Assembly: GCA_964551995.1 (NCBI GenBank)
Contig: CAZKFD010000005.1
Location: forward strand, 119,936-183,935
Direction: 5' to 3'
Origin: DATKJS01 sp964551995
GTDB lineage: Bacteria > Acidobacteriota > Aminicenantia > Aminicenantales > Saccharicenantaceae
Length of the DNA: 64,000 nucleotides
Shown here: piece after piece, positions 22,834 through 31,444 of the stretch
Numbering within the stretch: the first letter of the stretch is position 1
Layout: each line of letters begins with the position of its first letter
Program-made: the position numbers and the translations under genes
The notes under the pieces: model-generated
The model's database searches: none
What the model saw: the letters and a program-made list of their open reading frames with translations, nothing else
Told to the model about the DNA's origin: nothing

Positions 22834-23865
22834 GTGACGATCCGAGAGGAGCTCGAAAAGACCGAGGAGAAAATCCTCTTCCCGAAAGCCTGTCTCAGCT
22901 CCCGATCGAAGGGGCGGGTCCGGCCCGAGGCGCCGCACACCATCCGCACCGTTTTCCAGCGGGACCGCGACCGGATCATCCACTGCAAGTCGTTCCGCCG
23001 GCTGAAGCACAAGACCCAGGTCTTTCTCTCGCCGTTCGGCGACCACTACCGGACGCGTCTGACACACTGCCTCGAGGTCTCGCAGATCGCGCGAACGATC
23101 GCCCGCGCCCTCCGCCTCAACGAGGATCTGACGGAGGCCGTCGCTCTCGGCCACGACCTGGGCCACACGCCGTTCGGACACTCCGGCGAAGAAACGCTCC
23201 GGCAACTCCTGCCCGGCGGCTTCCATCATGCCGACCAGAGCCTCCGCGTCGTCGACAAGCTCGAATACGAGGGCAAGGGCCTCAACCTGACCTTCGAGGT
23301 CCGGGACGGCATCGCCCGGCATTCCAAGGGCCGCGGCGAGATCTTCGACGACGCCGCCGAGGACATGCCGGCGACGCTCGAGGGCCAGATCGTCCGTGTT
23401 TCGGACGTCATCGCCTACGTCAATCACGACACCGACGACGCGGTCCGGGCCGGGATCATCCGCGACGAGGACATCCCGCCCCAGCTGATCCGCATCCTGG
23501 GCAAGTGGCCGGCGACGCGGATCGACCGGATGGTCATGGACGTCGTCGAGGCCAGCCTGGGGACGGGGCTCTCCCGGATCGCCATGAGCGAACGGATTAT
23601 GAAGCCCGTCCTCGAGCTCCGCGAGTTTCTCTACCAGAGGGTCTATTACAACTCGACGGCCCGAGAGGAGCTGAGGAAAACGGAAAAGGTCATCCGGGAC
23701 CTCTTCGCCTACGTTCTGGAACATCCCGAAGGCTACGTCAAGGACTATCCTCCGGGCGACCCGCTCGTCGTTCGGGCAGGGGATTTCGTCGCCGGTATGA
23801 CCGACCGCTATGCCATGGCCCTTTACGAACAGCTGTTCTTTCCGAAGTCCTGGCCGATCCTCTGA
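22834..23865 (+). CDS. dgt: Deoxyguanosinetriphosphate triphosphohydrolase-like protein
   Basis: HD-domain dNTP triphosphohydrolase, releasing tripolyphosphate from dGTP/dNTPs and so controlling nucleotide pools. 343 residues with a GTG start preceded by GAGGAAG. The metal-binding motif runs HKTQVFLSPFGDHYRTRLTHCLEVSQIAR, then ALGHDLGHTPFGHSGE (HD pair) and SDVIAYVNHDTDD with the last Asp. This short form matches the type II dNTPase of many non-enteric bacteria. It is divergent from the microprotein-yggS pair across a 71-base promoter region. Confidence 0.94.
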   Translation: MTIREELEKTEEKILFPKACLSSRSKGRVRPEAPHTIRTVFQRDRDRIIHCKSFRRLKHKTQVFLSPFGDHYRTRLTHCLEVSQIARTIARALRLNEDLTEAVALGHDLGHTPFGHSGEETLRQLLPGGFHHADQSLRVVDKLEYEGKGLNLTFEVRDGIARHSKGRGEIFDDAAEDMPATLEGQIVRVSDVIAYVNHDTDDAVRAGIIRDEDIPPQLIRILGKWPATRIDRMVMDVVEASLGTGLSRIAMSERIMKPVLELREFLYQRVYYNSTAREELRKTEKVIRDLFAYVLEHPEGYVKDYPPGDPLVVRAGDFVAGMTDRYAMALYEQLFFPKSWPIL

Positions 23866-24039
23866 CCTCGAGCTTCGGCCCCGCGGGACCTGACGGATAG
23901 ACGGATGCGGGCATCGCCTCGAAAAGGCCGGCGCCGGTCTCCTCGTGCGGCCGGCTCGGGCGGAAGTGCAGAGGCGCGGACGCCCCGGGGATGATATTCC
24001 GGACAATGCAGATCCTAAAATCACAAGGAGGTCGGTGAG

Positions 24040-25383
24040 ATGGCGCGGGAGGAAAAAGCGGCCCCGAATGGCCGCCGGGCGGTCCTGGTTGCGGTCTTGC
24101 TGATGGCCGCGGCCGCGGGGGGAGTCCGCGCCGCCGACCGTCCGTATCTCGAGGCCGCCGAACAGGCTGCCGCCTGGATCCGTGCCTCCGAGATCAAAAC
24201 CCCCGACGGCCTGCTCTGGCCCGCGGATCCCAAAGACCCCAAATCGGTCAACAGTACCCTGTATGCCGGAACGCCAGGGGTCATCCTGTTTTTCCTTCAA
24301 GCCTACGGCTCCACGGGAAACAGGGAATATCTCAACGAAGCCAGAGAAGGGGCCGACGCCCTCCTGCCGCTGGTCGCCGGCGAAGAAGGGATGGGCCTTT
24401 ACGAAGGGCTCTCGGGCATGCTTTTCGCTCTGGAGGAGACCTTCAAGGCGACAGGAGACCGGGAATACCGCCAGGGCTTCATCGAAGGGTTGGGAAGGAT
24501 CCGCGACTCCGCCGTCCGGAAGGGCGCCGGGATCGAATGGGGCCCGACTACCGACGTGATCAGCGGGAGCGCCGGGACCGGCCTCTTTCTGATCTACGCC
24601 TATCACGAAACAAAGGATAGGGCCTGGCTCGACCTCGCCGCGGCGGCCGGAACGAGGCTCATCGAGCTCGGCCGGCCGGAGAACGGCGGGCTCAAGTGGG
24701 CTATGGACCCAGGCTATCCCGTCCTGATGCCGAATTTTTCCCACGGGACGGCGGGCATCGCCTACTTCCTCGCCCGGCTCTACCGGGAAACGAAAAAGAG
24801 GGAATTCCTGGATGCGGCGTTGTCGGGAGCGAGGTACCTTCTTTCGGTCGCCGACACCCGGGGGGAGTCGTGCCTGATCTTCCACCACGAACCCGGCGGC
24901 CGTGACCTCTATTATCTCGGCTGGTGCCACGGTCCGGTCGGAACGGCGAGGCTTTTTTATGCGCTGAGCGAGACGACGGGCGACAAGGCTTGGCGGGGAT
25001 GGGTCCGGAAGGCGGCCGACGGGCTGCTCGAAAGCGGCATCCCGGAGAAGGAAACGTCCGGCTTCTGGAACAACGACGGCATCTGTTGCGGGCTGGCGGG
25101 GGTGGGGGAGTTCTTCCTCGACCTCGGCCGCGTCTTCGAGGACGGCACCTATTCCGGCTTCTGCACGCGGGTCGCGGCGCGGTTGCTGGCCAAGGCGTCG
25201 CTCGAGCACGGCCGGATGTCATGGCTCCAGGCCGAGCACCGAGTGCGCCCCGATTATCTCGTGGCCCAGACCGGCTACATGCAGGGTGCGGCGGGAATCG
25301 GCATGTTCTTTCTCCGGCTGGACGCGGCCGGGCGGGGCGGGAGATCGAAGATCATTTTCCCGGACACGCCTTTCGAAAAATGA
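24040..25383 (+). CDS. Exported lanthionine synthetase C-like (LanC-like) protein
   Basis: 447 residues with a cleavable signal (about residues 13-31, ending GVRAAD) followed by seven-fold repeats of helix pairs with GxxG turns: GTPGVILFFL, YEGLSGMLFAL, SGSAGTGLFLIYAY, SHGTAGIAYFLARLY (His235), GWCHGPVGTARL (Cys296, His297), CCGLAGVGEF (Cys349, Cys350) and QGAAGIGMFFLRL. This is the LanC alpha/alpha toroid. Known LanC cyclases hold zinc by Cys, Cys and His; here the third position is Cys350 instead of His. Most LanC proteins are cytoplasmic; this one is predicted secreted or periplasmic. No LanA or LanM gene is nearby, so lantipeptide synthesis is doubtful. RBS AAGGAGGT. Confidence 0.85.
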   Translation: MAREEKAAPNGRRAVLVAVLLMAAAAGGVRAADRPYLEAAEQAAAWIRASEIKTPDGLLWPADPKDPKSVNSTLYAGTPGVILFFLQAYGSTGNREYLNEAREGADALLPLVAGEEGMGLYEGLSGMLFALEETFKATGDREYRQGFIEGLGRIRDSAVRKGAGIEWGPTTDVISGSAGTGLFLIYAYHETKDRAWLDLAAAAGTRLIELGRPENGGLKWAMDPGYPVLMPNFSHGTAGIAYFLARLYRETKKREFLDAALSGARYLLSVADTRGESCLIFHHEPGGRDLYYLGWCHGPVGTARLFYALSETTGDKAWRGWVRKAADGLLESGIPEKETSGFWNNDGICCGLAGVGEFFLDLGRVFEDGTYSGFCTRVAARLLAKASLEHGRMSWLQAEHRVRPDYLVAQTGYMQGAAGIGMFFLRLDAAGRGGRSKIIFPDTPFEK

Positions 25384-25491
25384 AACAGGACTGCGAATCT
25401 CGGAGGACGAGGGAAACGCCCTTATGAGGGGAGAACGTCCTGTGCCGAGGACAGATACGTCCGGTGCCGGCCGGATTCTCGGGGTGAATCG

Positions 25492-25518
25492 TTGGCCTGC
25501 TTCTTGCTGGAATATAAT
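25492..25518 (+). promoter_or_regulatory. Possible promoter of the VWFA-protein gene
   Basis: TATAAT at 25513-25518 with a poor, closely spaced TTGGCC at 25492-25497. It lies in the 233-base space between the LanC-like and VWFA genes, about 100 bases before the start. The rest of that space holds no convincing gene. Confidence 0.35.
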
Positions 25519-25616
25519 CAGAACCCGGATAAAGTGCTTCGGATCTCACGGGCGCGCTGGGGCCTCCCACGGACCGGGAGTTTGGAGCGCCGGGCCGGAG
25601 CGAGAAGGACAACGCC

Positions 25617-26837
25617 ATGGATAAAGCCAGAATCTTCGGCCGGCTGTCGTTCCTCACCGCCTGCGCGTTCCTGATGGCGGGCCTCCGTTCGCAGGAGCTC
25701 CAGTACACCGCTGGGGTTGTCAATGTCGAAGTCCCTGTGCGCGTTTTCGACGGCGACCGGTTCGTCGATAACCTGACGATCAACGATTTCGAGGTCTTCG
25801 AGAACGGCAAGCCCCAGCGCGTCGTGAGCCTCTACCTCGTCCGGAAAACAAACATCCAAAAGGAAGAGACTCCGGTTCCCGCCCCGCCGGCGTCGGCCAG
25901 GCCCGCGCCGAAGACGACGCGGACGATCGTCCTCGAGTTCGAAATCCTCGACCCGATGCCCAAGCTGGACGAGGCCATCGACTACTTTTTCAACCAGGTC
26001 ATCGAGCCCGGGGACTCGCTGACCGTCATCACGCCGCGGGCGACGTACCGGTTCAGGCCGGAAGCTCTGACCCGGCTGCCGCGGCCCGTGATCGCCGATC
26101 AGCTCAAGGGGCGGCTGCGGAAGGACATCATCGCGGGGGCCACGGAATACAAAAGGCTCCTAAAGGAGGTCAAAGACGTGCTCGATATGCCGGGACTCGA
26201 TGCCGACCAGCAGCTGATGATGCTGAGCGATGTCGTCCGCCAGCTCCGGGACCGCGTCGGGATCGACCCGGCGGCGCTCCGCCGGACGGCCCAGGCGCTG
26301 AAAGCCCTGGAGGGGCCGAAATACATCTTCCTTTTTTACGAGAAGGAGCTTATCAGCGATCCCTCGTCGATGTTCGGATATTTTGGGGGTGAAGGTCTGC
26401 CGCCGGAGGAGCGCAACCTCGCTGATATGGCGGCCGCGGAGGTCGACAGGGGCACGGATTTCAGGCCGGAGACGATCGAGAGGATGTTCTCCGACGCCTC
26501 CATCACGGCCCACTTCATCTACCTCACCCAGTCCAAGATGAACGCCGCGGGACTCGACACTGAAGAGCTAAGACGAGACGAACCGCCCCAAAAGGACGTA
26601 TCTTCGCAGATTTACAACGTTTTCAATGGCATGGCCCGGGCGACCGGCGGGATCACCGAGGCCTCCGGGAATCCTTTCGCCGCCTTCCGCAAGGCCGTGA
26701 CCGCCACGGAAAACTATTACCTGCTGTATTACTCTCCGGAGGATTATCGGGCCGACGGGAAATTCAAGGAGATCAAGGTTTCAATCAAGGGAAAGAACTA
26801 CCGGGTCTCGAACCGGGCCGGCTATTTCGCCAACTGA
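25617..26837 (+). CDS. VWFA-related protein of the acidobacterial type
   Basis: 406 residues, signal peptide (about residues 8-25, ending LRSQ). N-terminal beta domain VVNVEVPVRVFDGDRFVDNLTINDFEVFENGKPQ, which is the typical opening of the VWFA-related acidobacterial family (TIGR03436), then a divergent von Willebrand A-like domain (TRTIVLEFEILDPM; KYIFLFYEKELIS; ITAHFIYLTQ) and the usual end YYLLYYSPEDYRADGKFKEIKVSIKGKNYRVSNRAGYF. The MIDAS DxSxS motif is not intact. Role unknown; likely periplasmic or surface adhesion or assembly. RBS GAAGGA at 25600s. This family is a good marker of Acidobacteriota-like origin. Confidence 0.88.
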   Translation: MDKARIFGRLSFLTACAFLMAGLRSQELQYTAGVVNVEVPVRVFDGDRFVDNLTINDFEVFENGKPQRVVSLYLVRKTNIQKEETPVPAPPASARPAPKTTRTIVLEFEILDPMPKLDEAIDYFFNQVIEPGDSLTVITPRATYRFRPEALTRLPRPVIADQLKGRLRKDIIAGATEYKRLLKEVKDVLDMPGLDADQQLMMLSDVVRQLRDRVGIDPAALRRTAQALKALEGPKYIFLFYEKELISDPSSMFGYFGGEGLPPEERNLADMAAAEVDRGTDFRPETIERMFSDASITAHFIYLTQSKMNAAGLDTEELRRDEPPQKDVSSQIYNVFNGMARATGGITEASGNPFAAFRKAVTATENYYLLYYSPEDYRADGKFKEIKVSIKGKNYRVSNRAGYFAN

Positions 26838-26910
26838 GGTTTCGTCCCGGAAGCGGCAAGCATCCGCGGCCGGCCGCAACGCTCCTGAACCTCTCTGTCC
26901 CGGCGGATTC

Positions 26911-27681
26911 CTATTCGATGATCTTCCTGAAGCTCGCTGAGGCCGCAAGGAACATCAACACGTCGAAGATCAGGATGGAAACGACATCGGTCTTGAGGCG
27001 GCCCAGGTCGCCGCTGACCGTCAGCCCCCGGACAGCGTCGACCGCGTAGGTCATGGGATTGAGCAGGGCCGCTCTTTGCAGCCAGGGCGGCATCATTTTG
27101 ATCGGGTAGAGGGCGCTGCTACTGAAGAAAAGGGGCATGATGATGGCCTGGCCGATGCCCATGAACCGCTCCCGGGTCTTCATGAACGAAGCCACGAGGA
27201 TGGAAATGGCGGCGAAGCCGCCGGAAACCAGGAAAAGAACGACGAGGGCTCCGAGGATAAAGAGCGGCGAGGCGATGACCTTGACGCCCAGGAGAAGCGC
27301 GACCGGGATGATGATGAAGGCCTGGAAGATGGCTCGGATCCCTGAGGCGATGGTCTTGCCGATGACTGTGGAATAGCGGGGGACCGGCGCGACCAGGAGC
27401 TTCTTCAGGATCCCCGTGTCTCTCTCCCAGACCATGGTCAGCCCGTAGAAGACGGAGACGAAGACGGTGGACTGGAGCAGGATTCCGGGCGTGATGAAGG
27501 CGAGGTAGGAAATTCCGCCCGTCTGGATGGCCCGGATGGCGCTCATGATCGTGCCGTAGATGATGAGCCAAAGGATCGGCTGGACGGCCCGGGTGTAGAT
27601 TTCGGTCCGGTCGTGCTTCAGCCGTCGGAGTTCGAGCTCCATCATGGCCAGCATTTCGCGAAGAGCGCTCATGGGCGTCAT
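26911..27681 (-). CDS. ABC-2 type transporter permease (DrrB/NodJ-like)
   Basis: 256 residues, six membrane segments without a large external domain: cytoplasmic N terminus (MLAMMELELRRLKHDRTEIYTRAVQPILWLIIYG), then GISYLAFITPGILLQSTVF, the intracellular MVWERDTGILKKLLVAP coupling loop, and PIKMMPPWLQRAALLNPMTYAVDAVRG before the last helix. The pattern is that of DrrB and NodJ. The ATG overlaps the ATPase stop as ATGA; a second Met four codons in is an alternative start. Exporter of unknown substrate. Confidence 0.93.
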   Translation of the reverse strand: MTPMSALREMLAMMELELRRLKHDRTEIYTRAVQPILWLIIYGTIMSAIRAIQTGGISYLAFITPGILLQSTVFVSVFYGLTMVWERDTGILKKLLVAPVPRYSTVIGKTIASGIRAIFQAFIIIPVALLLGVKVIASPLFILGALVVLFLVSGGFAAISILVASFMKTRERFMGIGQAIIMPLFFSSSALYPIKMMPPWLQRAALLNPMTYAVDAVRGLTVSGDLGRLKTDVVSILIFDVLMFLAASASFRKIIE

Positions 27682-28676
27682 CCTTTCTTGATCTGGGTCC
27701 TCATCCGGCGAGTCTCCCGGTATCCGGACCCGGAGAGGAGAGAGGTTCCGGCATAGGCCAGGAAGACGTCGTCGAGCGTCGGCTTGGAGGCCGAGATCCT
27801 GTTGATGGCCAGACCTTCTTTCCTGACGGCCTCAAGCACGGCCGGAAGGGCGGTCTCCGTATCGGTCACGGAGAGTTGGAGCACTGAATTCTCGAAAGTC
27901 GCCCCGGTCACCAGAGCCAGGCTCCGCATCCTGTCGGGGAGGCCAGGGGCGGGCGTCCCGGGCCCGAGCGTGAGCTCGACGATGTCCCTCTGAATCGAGC
28001 GTTTGAGCTCCTCCGCGGTGCCCTTCTTGACGAGCTTGCCCTGGTCGATGATGGCGATCTCGTCGGAGTAGAGGTCGGCCTCGTCCATATAGTGTGTATT
28101 GAAGAAGACGGTCGTCCCGAGGTCCCTTTTGAATGTCAGGATCTTCTCCCAGACCGCTTTCCGGGCGGCCGGATCCAGGCCGATGGTGGGCTCGTCAAAA
28201 AACATGATCCGCGGCCTGGTCAGCAGGGCGACGGCGATTTCGAGCCTCCGGATCATGCCTCCCGAGTAGTTCTTGACCAGTTCGCCGCCGAAGGAGGCGA
28301 GGCCCATGCTCTCCAGGATGTCCCGGATCATCTTTTTTCGGCCGCGGCCGGGGACGCCGTAGATTTTGGCATAGATCAAGAGGTTTTCATAACCGGTCAC
28401 GTCCGTCCAGACGCTCATCTCCTGGGGTACATACCCGATGTACGAGCGGACTTCAGCGGACTTTCTGACGACGTCGCGATGGAAGACGAAGGCTTGGCCC
28501 GCCGTCGGCCGCAGCTGTGTGGTCAGAATGCGCATGAGCGTCGTCTTGCCGGCGCCGTTGGGGCCGAGCAGGGCGAAGATCCGGCCTTCCTCGACGCTCA
28601 GGTCGACGCTGTCGAGGGCCTTGATTTTCGATTGATAGACCTTGGTCAGCCCGAGGACTTCAATGGCTCGTTCCAT
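27678..28676 (-). CDS. ABC transporter ATP-binding protein (DrrA/NodI-like)
   Basis: 332 residues. Walker A GPNGAGKT near 40, Q-loop YVPQEMSVW near 85, signature YSGGMIRRLEIA near 140, Walker B IMFFDEPTIGLDP near 165 and the switch His in FNTHYMDEA. The long C-terminal extension (about 225-332), with LGPGTPAPGLPDRM and PTLDDVFLAYAG, is typical of daunorubicin-resistance-type ATPases. First gene of a two-gene operon with the permease, RBS AGGAAGGA upstream. Substrate unknown. Confidence 0.95.
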   Translation of the reverse strand: MERAIEVLGLTKVYQSKIKALDSVDLSVEEGRIFALLGPNGAGKTTLMRILTTQLRPTAGQAFVFHRDVVRKSAEVRSYIGYVPQEMSVWTDVTGYENLLIYAKIYGVPGRGRKKMIRDILESMGLASFGGELVKNYSGGMIRRLEIAVALLTRPRIMFFDEPTIGLDPAARKAVWEKILTFKRDLGTTVFFNTHYMDEADLYSDEIAIIDQGKLVKKGTAEELKRSIQRDIVELTLGPGTPAPGLPDRMRSLALVTGATFENSVLQLSVTDTETALPAVLEAVRKEGLAINRISASKPTLDDVFLAYAGTSLLSGSGYRETRRMRTQIKKG

Positions 28677-28715
28677 GGGGTGACTGTCCTTCCTGAAGAG
28701 CTTTCGAGAAGGGAT

Positions 28716-28724
28716 ATTGTAGCA
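28716..28724 (-). promoter_or_regulatory. Extended -10 promoter of the DrrAB-like operon
   Basis: Minus-strand TGC followed by TACAAT (28721-28716); no good -35 at the expected place. Leader of about 30 bases with an AAGGA ribosome site before the ATPase ATG at 28676. Confidence 0.45.
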
Positions 28725-28764
28725 TGTTGCGCGGGCCGGGAGAAACGTCGCCGCGCGGGCAATG

Positions 28765-28798
28765 CGGGTGACCGTTCCCGGCCGGGAACCGTCACCCG
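28765..28798. repeat. 34-bp near-perfect palindrome
   Basis: CGGGTGACCGTTCCCGG (28765-28781) is followed at once by its reverse complement with a single mismatch (28782-28798). No T-run follows on either strand, so it is not an ordinary terminator. It lies about 90 bases upstream of the ABC ATPase start. Confidence 0.7.
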
Positions 28799-29028
28799 GA
28801 AGAACTCTCGCGGCTTTCAGTAGACTTTCAAGGGCGAAAACGGCGCGAAAGGGGAAAAGTCAAACTCCTCGAGCCGATGTCCCTATTTTACAAAATAACG
28901 CGAACGGCTCCCGTCTCCCTGGAAATCCGAGTCGCTCTGCCTGAAGTCCCTGGGTCGATTTGCAAGAAAGTTCCCCGGATATTTCAGGCGCAGAAGCCTA
29001 TAGTGAGTTAAGCAGGCTGAGTTCCGAG

Positions 29029-29546
29029 ATGCCTATCTTGGCGCTTCTCGCCGGCTGCGTCATCGGTTCGGTCTATCCCGCCTATATCCTGGGCCGTTTT
29101 CTCTCCGGCATCGATATCCGGCAACAGGGCACGGGAAATGCCGGCACCCGCAACGTGTACGCGGTTCTCGGGCTTTGGCCGGCCGTGGCCACAGCCGTCT
29201 TCGATCTATCCAAGGGATTTCTGGCCATCTTATCATTCGGGCTCTGGCACACCGCTGGCTTCCTCCCGATATCTTCATCCCCCTGGCACCGCTCGTCGCC
29301 GTCCTCCTATTCGTCGCCAGGGCCAGCGAACCCGCGGGCTTCTTCGCCGTGCCCGGCACGGTCCTTCTCCTGTGCCTGAAGGCGCCGTTCAATGCGACGA
29401 TCTTTTTCATATCCGCCATCCTTGGTGCAGCTCTTTTATTTCTCGGCCCTCAACGTCAGGAAAGGGGGATTGCTGGCCTTCGAGATCCTGCTCACGCGAC
29501 ATCCAAGGACGTAACGGGCTTCCGGCGGTTTCCAGGCCTTTTTTGA
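29029..29546 (+). pseudogene. Broken plsY-like glycerol-3-phosphate acyltransferase
   Basis: The frame starting at 29029 (MPILALLAGCVIGSVYPAYI) carries the N-terminal PlsY motif, GIDIRQQGTGNAGTRNV and FDLSKGFLAIL, then loses homology near 29265. Hydrophobic coding continues in the next frame from about 29262 (FIPLAPLVAVLLFVA, FFAVPGTVLLLCLK, IFFISAILGAALLFLG) to 29546. The second motif expected in PlsY (GHxxPvF..FKGGKG) is absent from both frames, so there is a frameshift and probably an internal deletion. A functional acyltransferase is unlikely. A sequencing error could explain the shift but not the missing motif. Confidence 0.65.
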
Positions 29547-29614
29547 GCCGGACGATAATGATATGATATCAGCCTTAAGACCCGATTCCCCAAAGGAACA
29601 AGGAGGCTCGCCCC

Positions 29615-31444
29615 ATGCCCAGAATCGACGACCTGCGCAAGATCGCCACCCGGCTCCGCGTCCATTCGCTGCGGATGACGACGATGGCCGGGTCAGGTCA
29701 CCCGACGTCCTGCCTGTCTGCGGCCGACCTCGCCGCATGCCTGTTTTTCAGCGAGATGCGGTTCAACCCGAAAAATCCCCTGGATCCGGCCAACGACGAG
29801 TTCGTCCTTTCCAAGGGCCACGCGGCCCCGCTCCTTTGGGCCGTTTACGCGGAAGCCGGCCTCATCCCGATGAAGAGTCTGACGACCCTGAGAAAGATCG
29901 ACAGCGACTTCGAGGGCCATCCGACCGCGCGCATGAAATGGGTCAAGGCGGCCACCGGTTCGCTCGGCCAGGGGCTTTCGATCGGCGTCGGCCTGGCTCT
30001 CGGGCAGCGGTTGGACGGGTCGCCCGCCCGGACGTTCGTCCTGATGGGGGACGGGGAATGCGCCGAGGGCGCGGTCTGGGAGGCGGCCAACTTCGCCGCC
30101 GGAGCCGGGCTCTGTGGGCTTTGCGCCATCGTCGACGTCAACCGCCTCGGGCAGTCCGACCCGACCATGCACGGGCACAACCTTCGGGCCTACGCCAGGA
30201 AATTCAGGGCCTTCGGCTGGGATGTCCTGACTGTCGACGGGCACGACATCGGTCGCATCCTCGAGGCATTCCGGAAGATCGGCCGGGGAGGCCGGCCCAC
30301 GGCCATCCTGGCCAGGACGATCAAAGGCAAGGGCGTTTCTTTCGTCGAAGATAAGAACGGCTGGCACGGGAAGCCCCTGAAGACCGATGAACTGGCGCGC
30401 GCCCTGGGGGAGCTGGGCTGTCTCCCGGCCGTTGACGCCCGGAAATTCGTCCGCCGGCCGAAGCCCTTCGGGAAAGCCAGAGCCGCCGCCAAGCCCATTT
30501 TTTCCCGGACTCCTTACACTGGAAAAACCGCTACGCGCGCCGCCTATGGGAACGCCCTCGCCGCCTTGGGGAAGGCCGACAGGACGGTCGTGACCATAGA
30601 CGGCGACGTCAAGAATTCGACGTACGCCGACAAGTTCTTCGAGGCCTTCCCGGGACGCTCGTTCGAATCCTATATCGCCGAACAGAACATGGTCGGGATG
30701 GGCATCGGGCTGGCCGCCAAGGGCTATGTTCCGTTCATTGCGACTTTCGCCGCCTTCCTAACGCGGGCGCACGACCAGATCCGGATGGCCGCCTGCTCCT
30801 TCTCGAACATCAAGCTCTGCGGCTCTCACGTCGGGGTAAGCATCGGGGAGGACGGCCCGTCCCAGATGGGGCTCGAGGACCTGGCCCTCTTCAGGTCCAT
30901 CCCGGGCTGCGTTGTCCTCTATCCAAGCGATGCCGTCTCGGCCGAGGCGTGTGTGGCCGCGATGGCGGCCCACCGGGGGATAGCCTACATCCGGACGACG
31001 CGGCCGGCAACGTCCGTCCTCTACAGCCGCCGCGAGCCTTTTCCGATCGGCGGCGCGAAGGTCCTGAGAGCATCCGAGCGCGACGCGGCCACGGTCGTGG
31101 CGGCCGGGATCACCGTCCACGAGGCCCTGAAGGCCTGCGAGGAGCTCGAGCGGGAAGGGCTGGGGGTCCGGGTCATCGACGCCTATTCCGTCGCCCCGTT
31201 GGACGCTGACACGATCGGTCGCGCGGCTGCCGAGACTGGCGGACGGGTCATCGTCGTCGAAGACCATTACCCCGGCGGAGGGCTCGGTGAAGCCGTAGCC
31301 GCGGCCCTGGCCGGCAAAGTCGCGCTCAAACACCTGTGCGTCCGCGAGCTTCCGCGCTCTGGGAAGCCCGACGAGCTGCTGGAAAAGTACGGCATCAGCG
31401 CGGGCGACATCGTCCGGGCCGTCAAGGACGCCCTGGCGAGATGA
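29615..31444 (+). CDS. tkt: Transketolase
   Basis: Thiamine-diphosphate enzyme moving two-carbon units between sugar phosphates. 609 residues, full-length single chain with all three domains: THxH-like start LSKGHAAPLLWAV, TPP motif GDGECAEGAVWEAANFA...DVNRLGQSD, pyrimidine domain with IDGDVKNSTYADKF and EQNMVGMGIGLAAKGYVPF (catalytic Glu), and C-terminal domain VVAAGITVHEALKACEEL. The length and segments such as HVGVSIGEDGPSQMGLEDLALFRSIPG resemble the animal/archaeal type rather than the 660-residue E. coli type. RBS AAGGAGG. The downstream nuclease overlaps its stop by ATGA. Confidence 0.96.
   Translation: MPRIDDLRKIATRLRVHSLRMTTMAGSGHPTSCLSAADLAACLFFSEMRFNPKNPLDPANDEFVLSKGHAAPLLWAVYAEAGLIPMKSLTTLRKIDSDFEGHPTARMKWVKAATGSLGQGLSIGVGLALGQRLDGSPARTFVLMGDGECAEGAVWEAANFAAGAGLCGLCAIVDVNRLGQSDPTMHGHNLRAYARKFRAFGWDVLTVDGHDIGRILEAFRKIGRGGRPTAILARTIKGKGVSFVEDKNGWHGKPLKTDELARALGELGCLPAVDARKFVRRPKPFGKARAAAKPIFSRTPYTGKTATRAAYGNALAALGKADRTVVTIDGDVKNSTYADKFFEAFPGRSFESYIAEQNMVGMGIGLAAKGYVPFIATFAAFLTRAHDQIRMAACSFSNIKLCGSHVGVSIGEDGPSQMGLEDLALFRSIPGCVVLYPSDAVSAEACVAAMAAHRGIAYIRTTRPATSVLYSRREPFPIGGAKVLRASERDAATVVAAGITVHEALKACEELEREGLGVRVIDAYSVAPLDADTIGRAAAETGGRVIVVEDHYPGGGLGEAVAAALAGKVALKHLCVRELPRSGKPDELLEKYGISAGDIVRAVKDALAR

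Larger units (their letters stand above)
28677..29028. other. Intergenic stretch without a gene
   Basis: 352 bases between the divergent ABC operon and the broken plsY-like gene. It contains the ABC promoter (28716-28721), a 34-bp near-perfect palindrome (28765-28798) and a small TATTTT-AC-AAAATA dyad (28884-28897). Open frames here have no ribosome site or recognisable product. No RNA family was recognised. Confidence 0.6.

Noticed and set aside
22804..25209. Long minus-strand open frame (801 codons) across dgt and the LanC-like gene
   Set aside because: Spans two well-supported plus-strand genes and their promoter; no recognisable protein.
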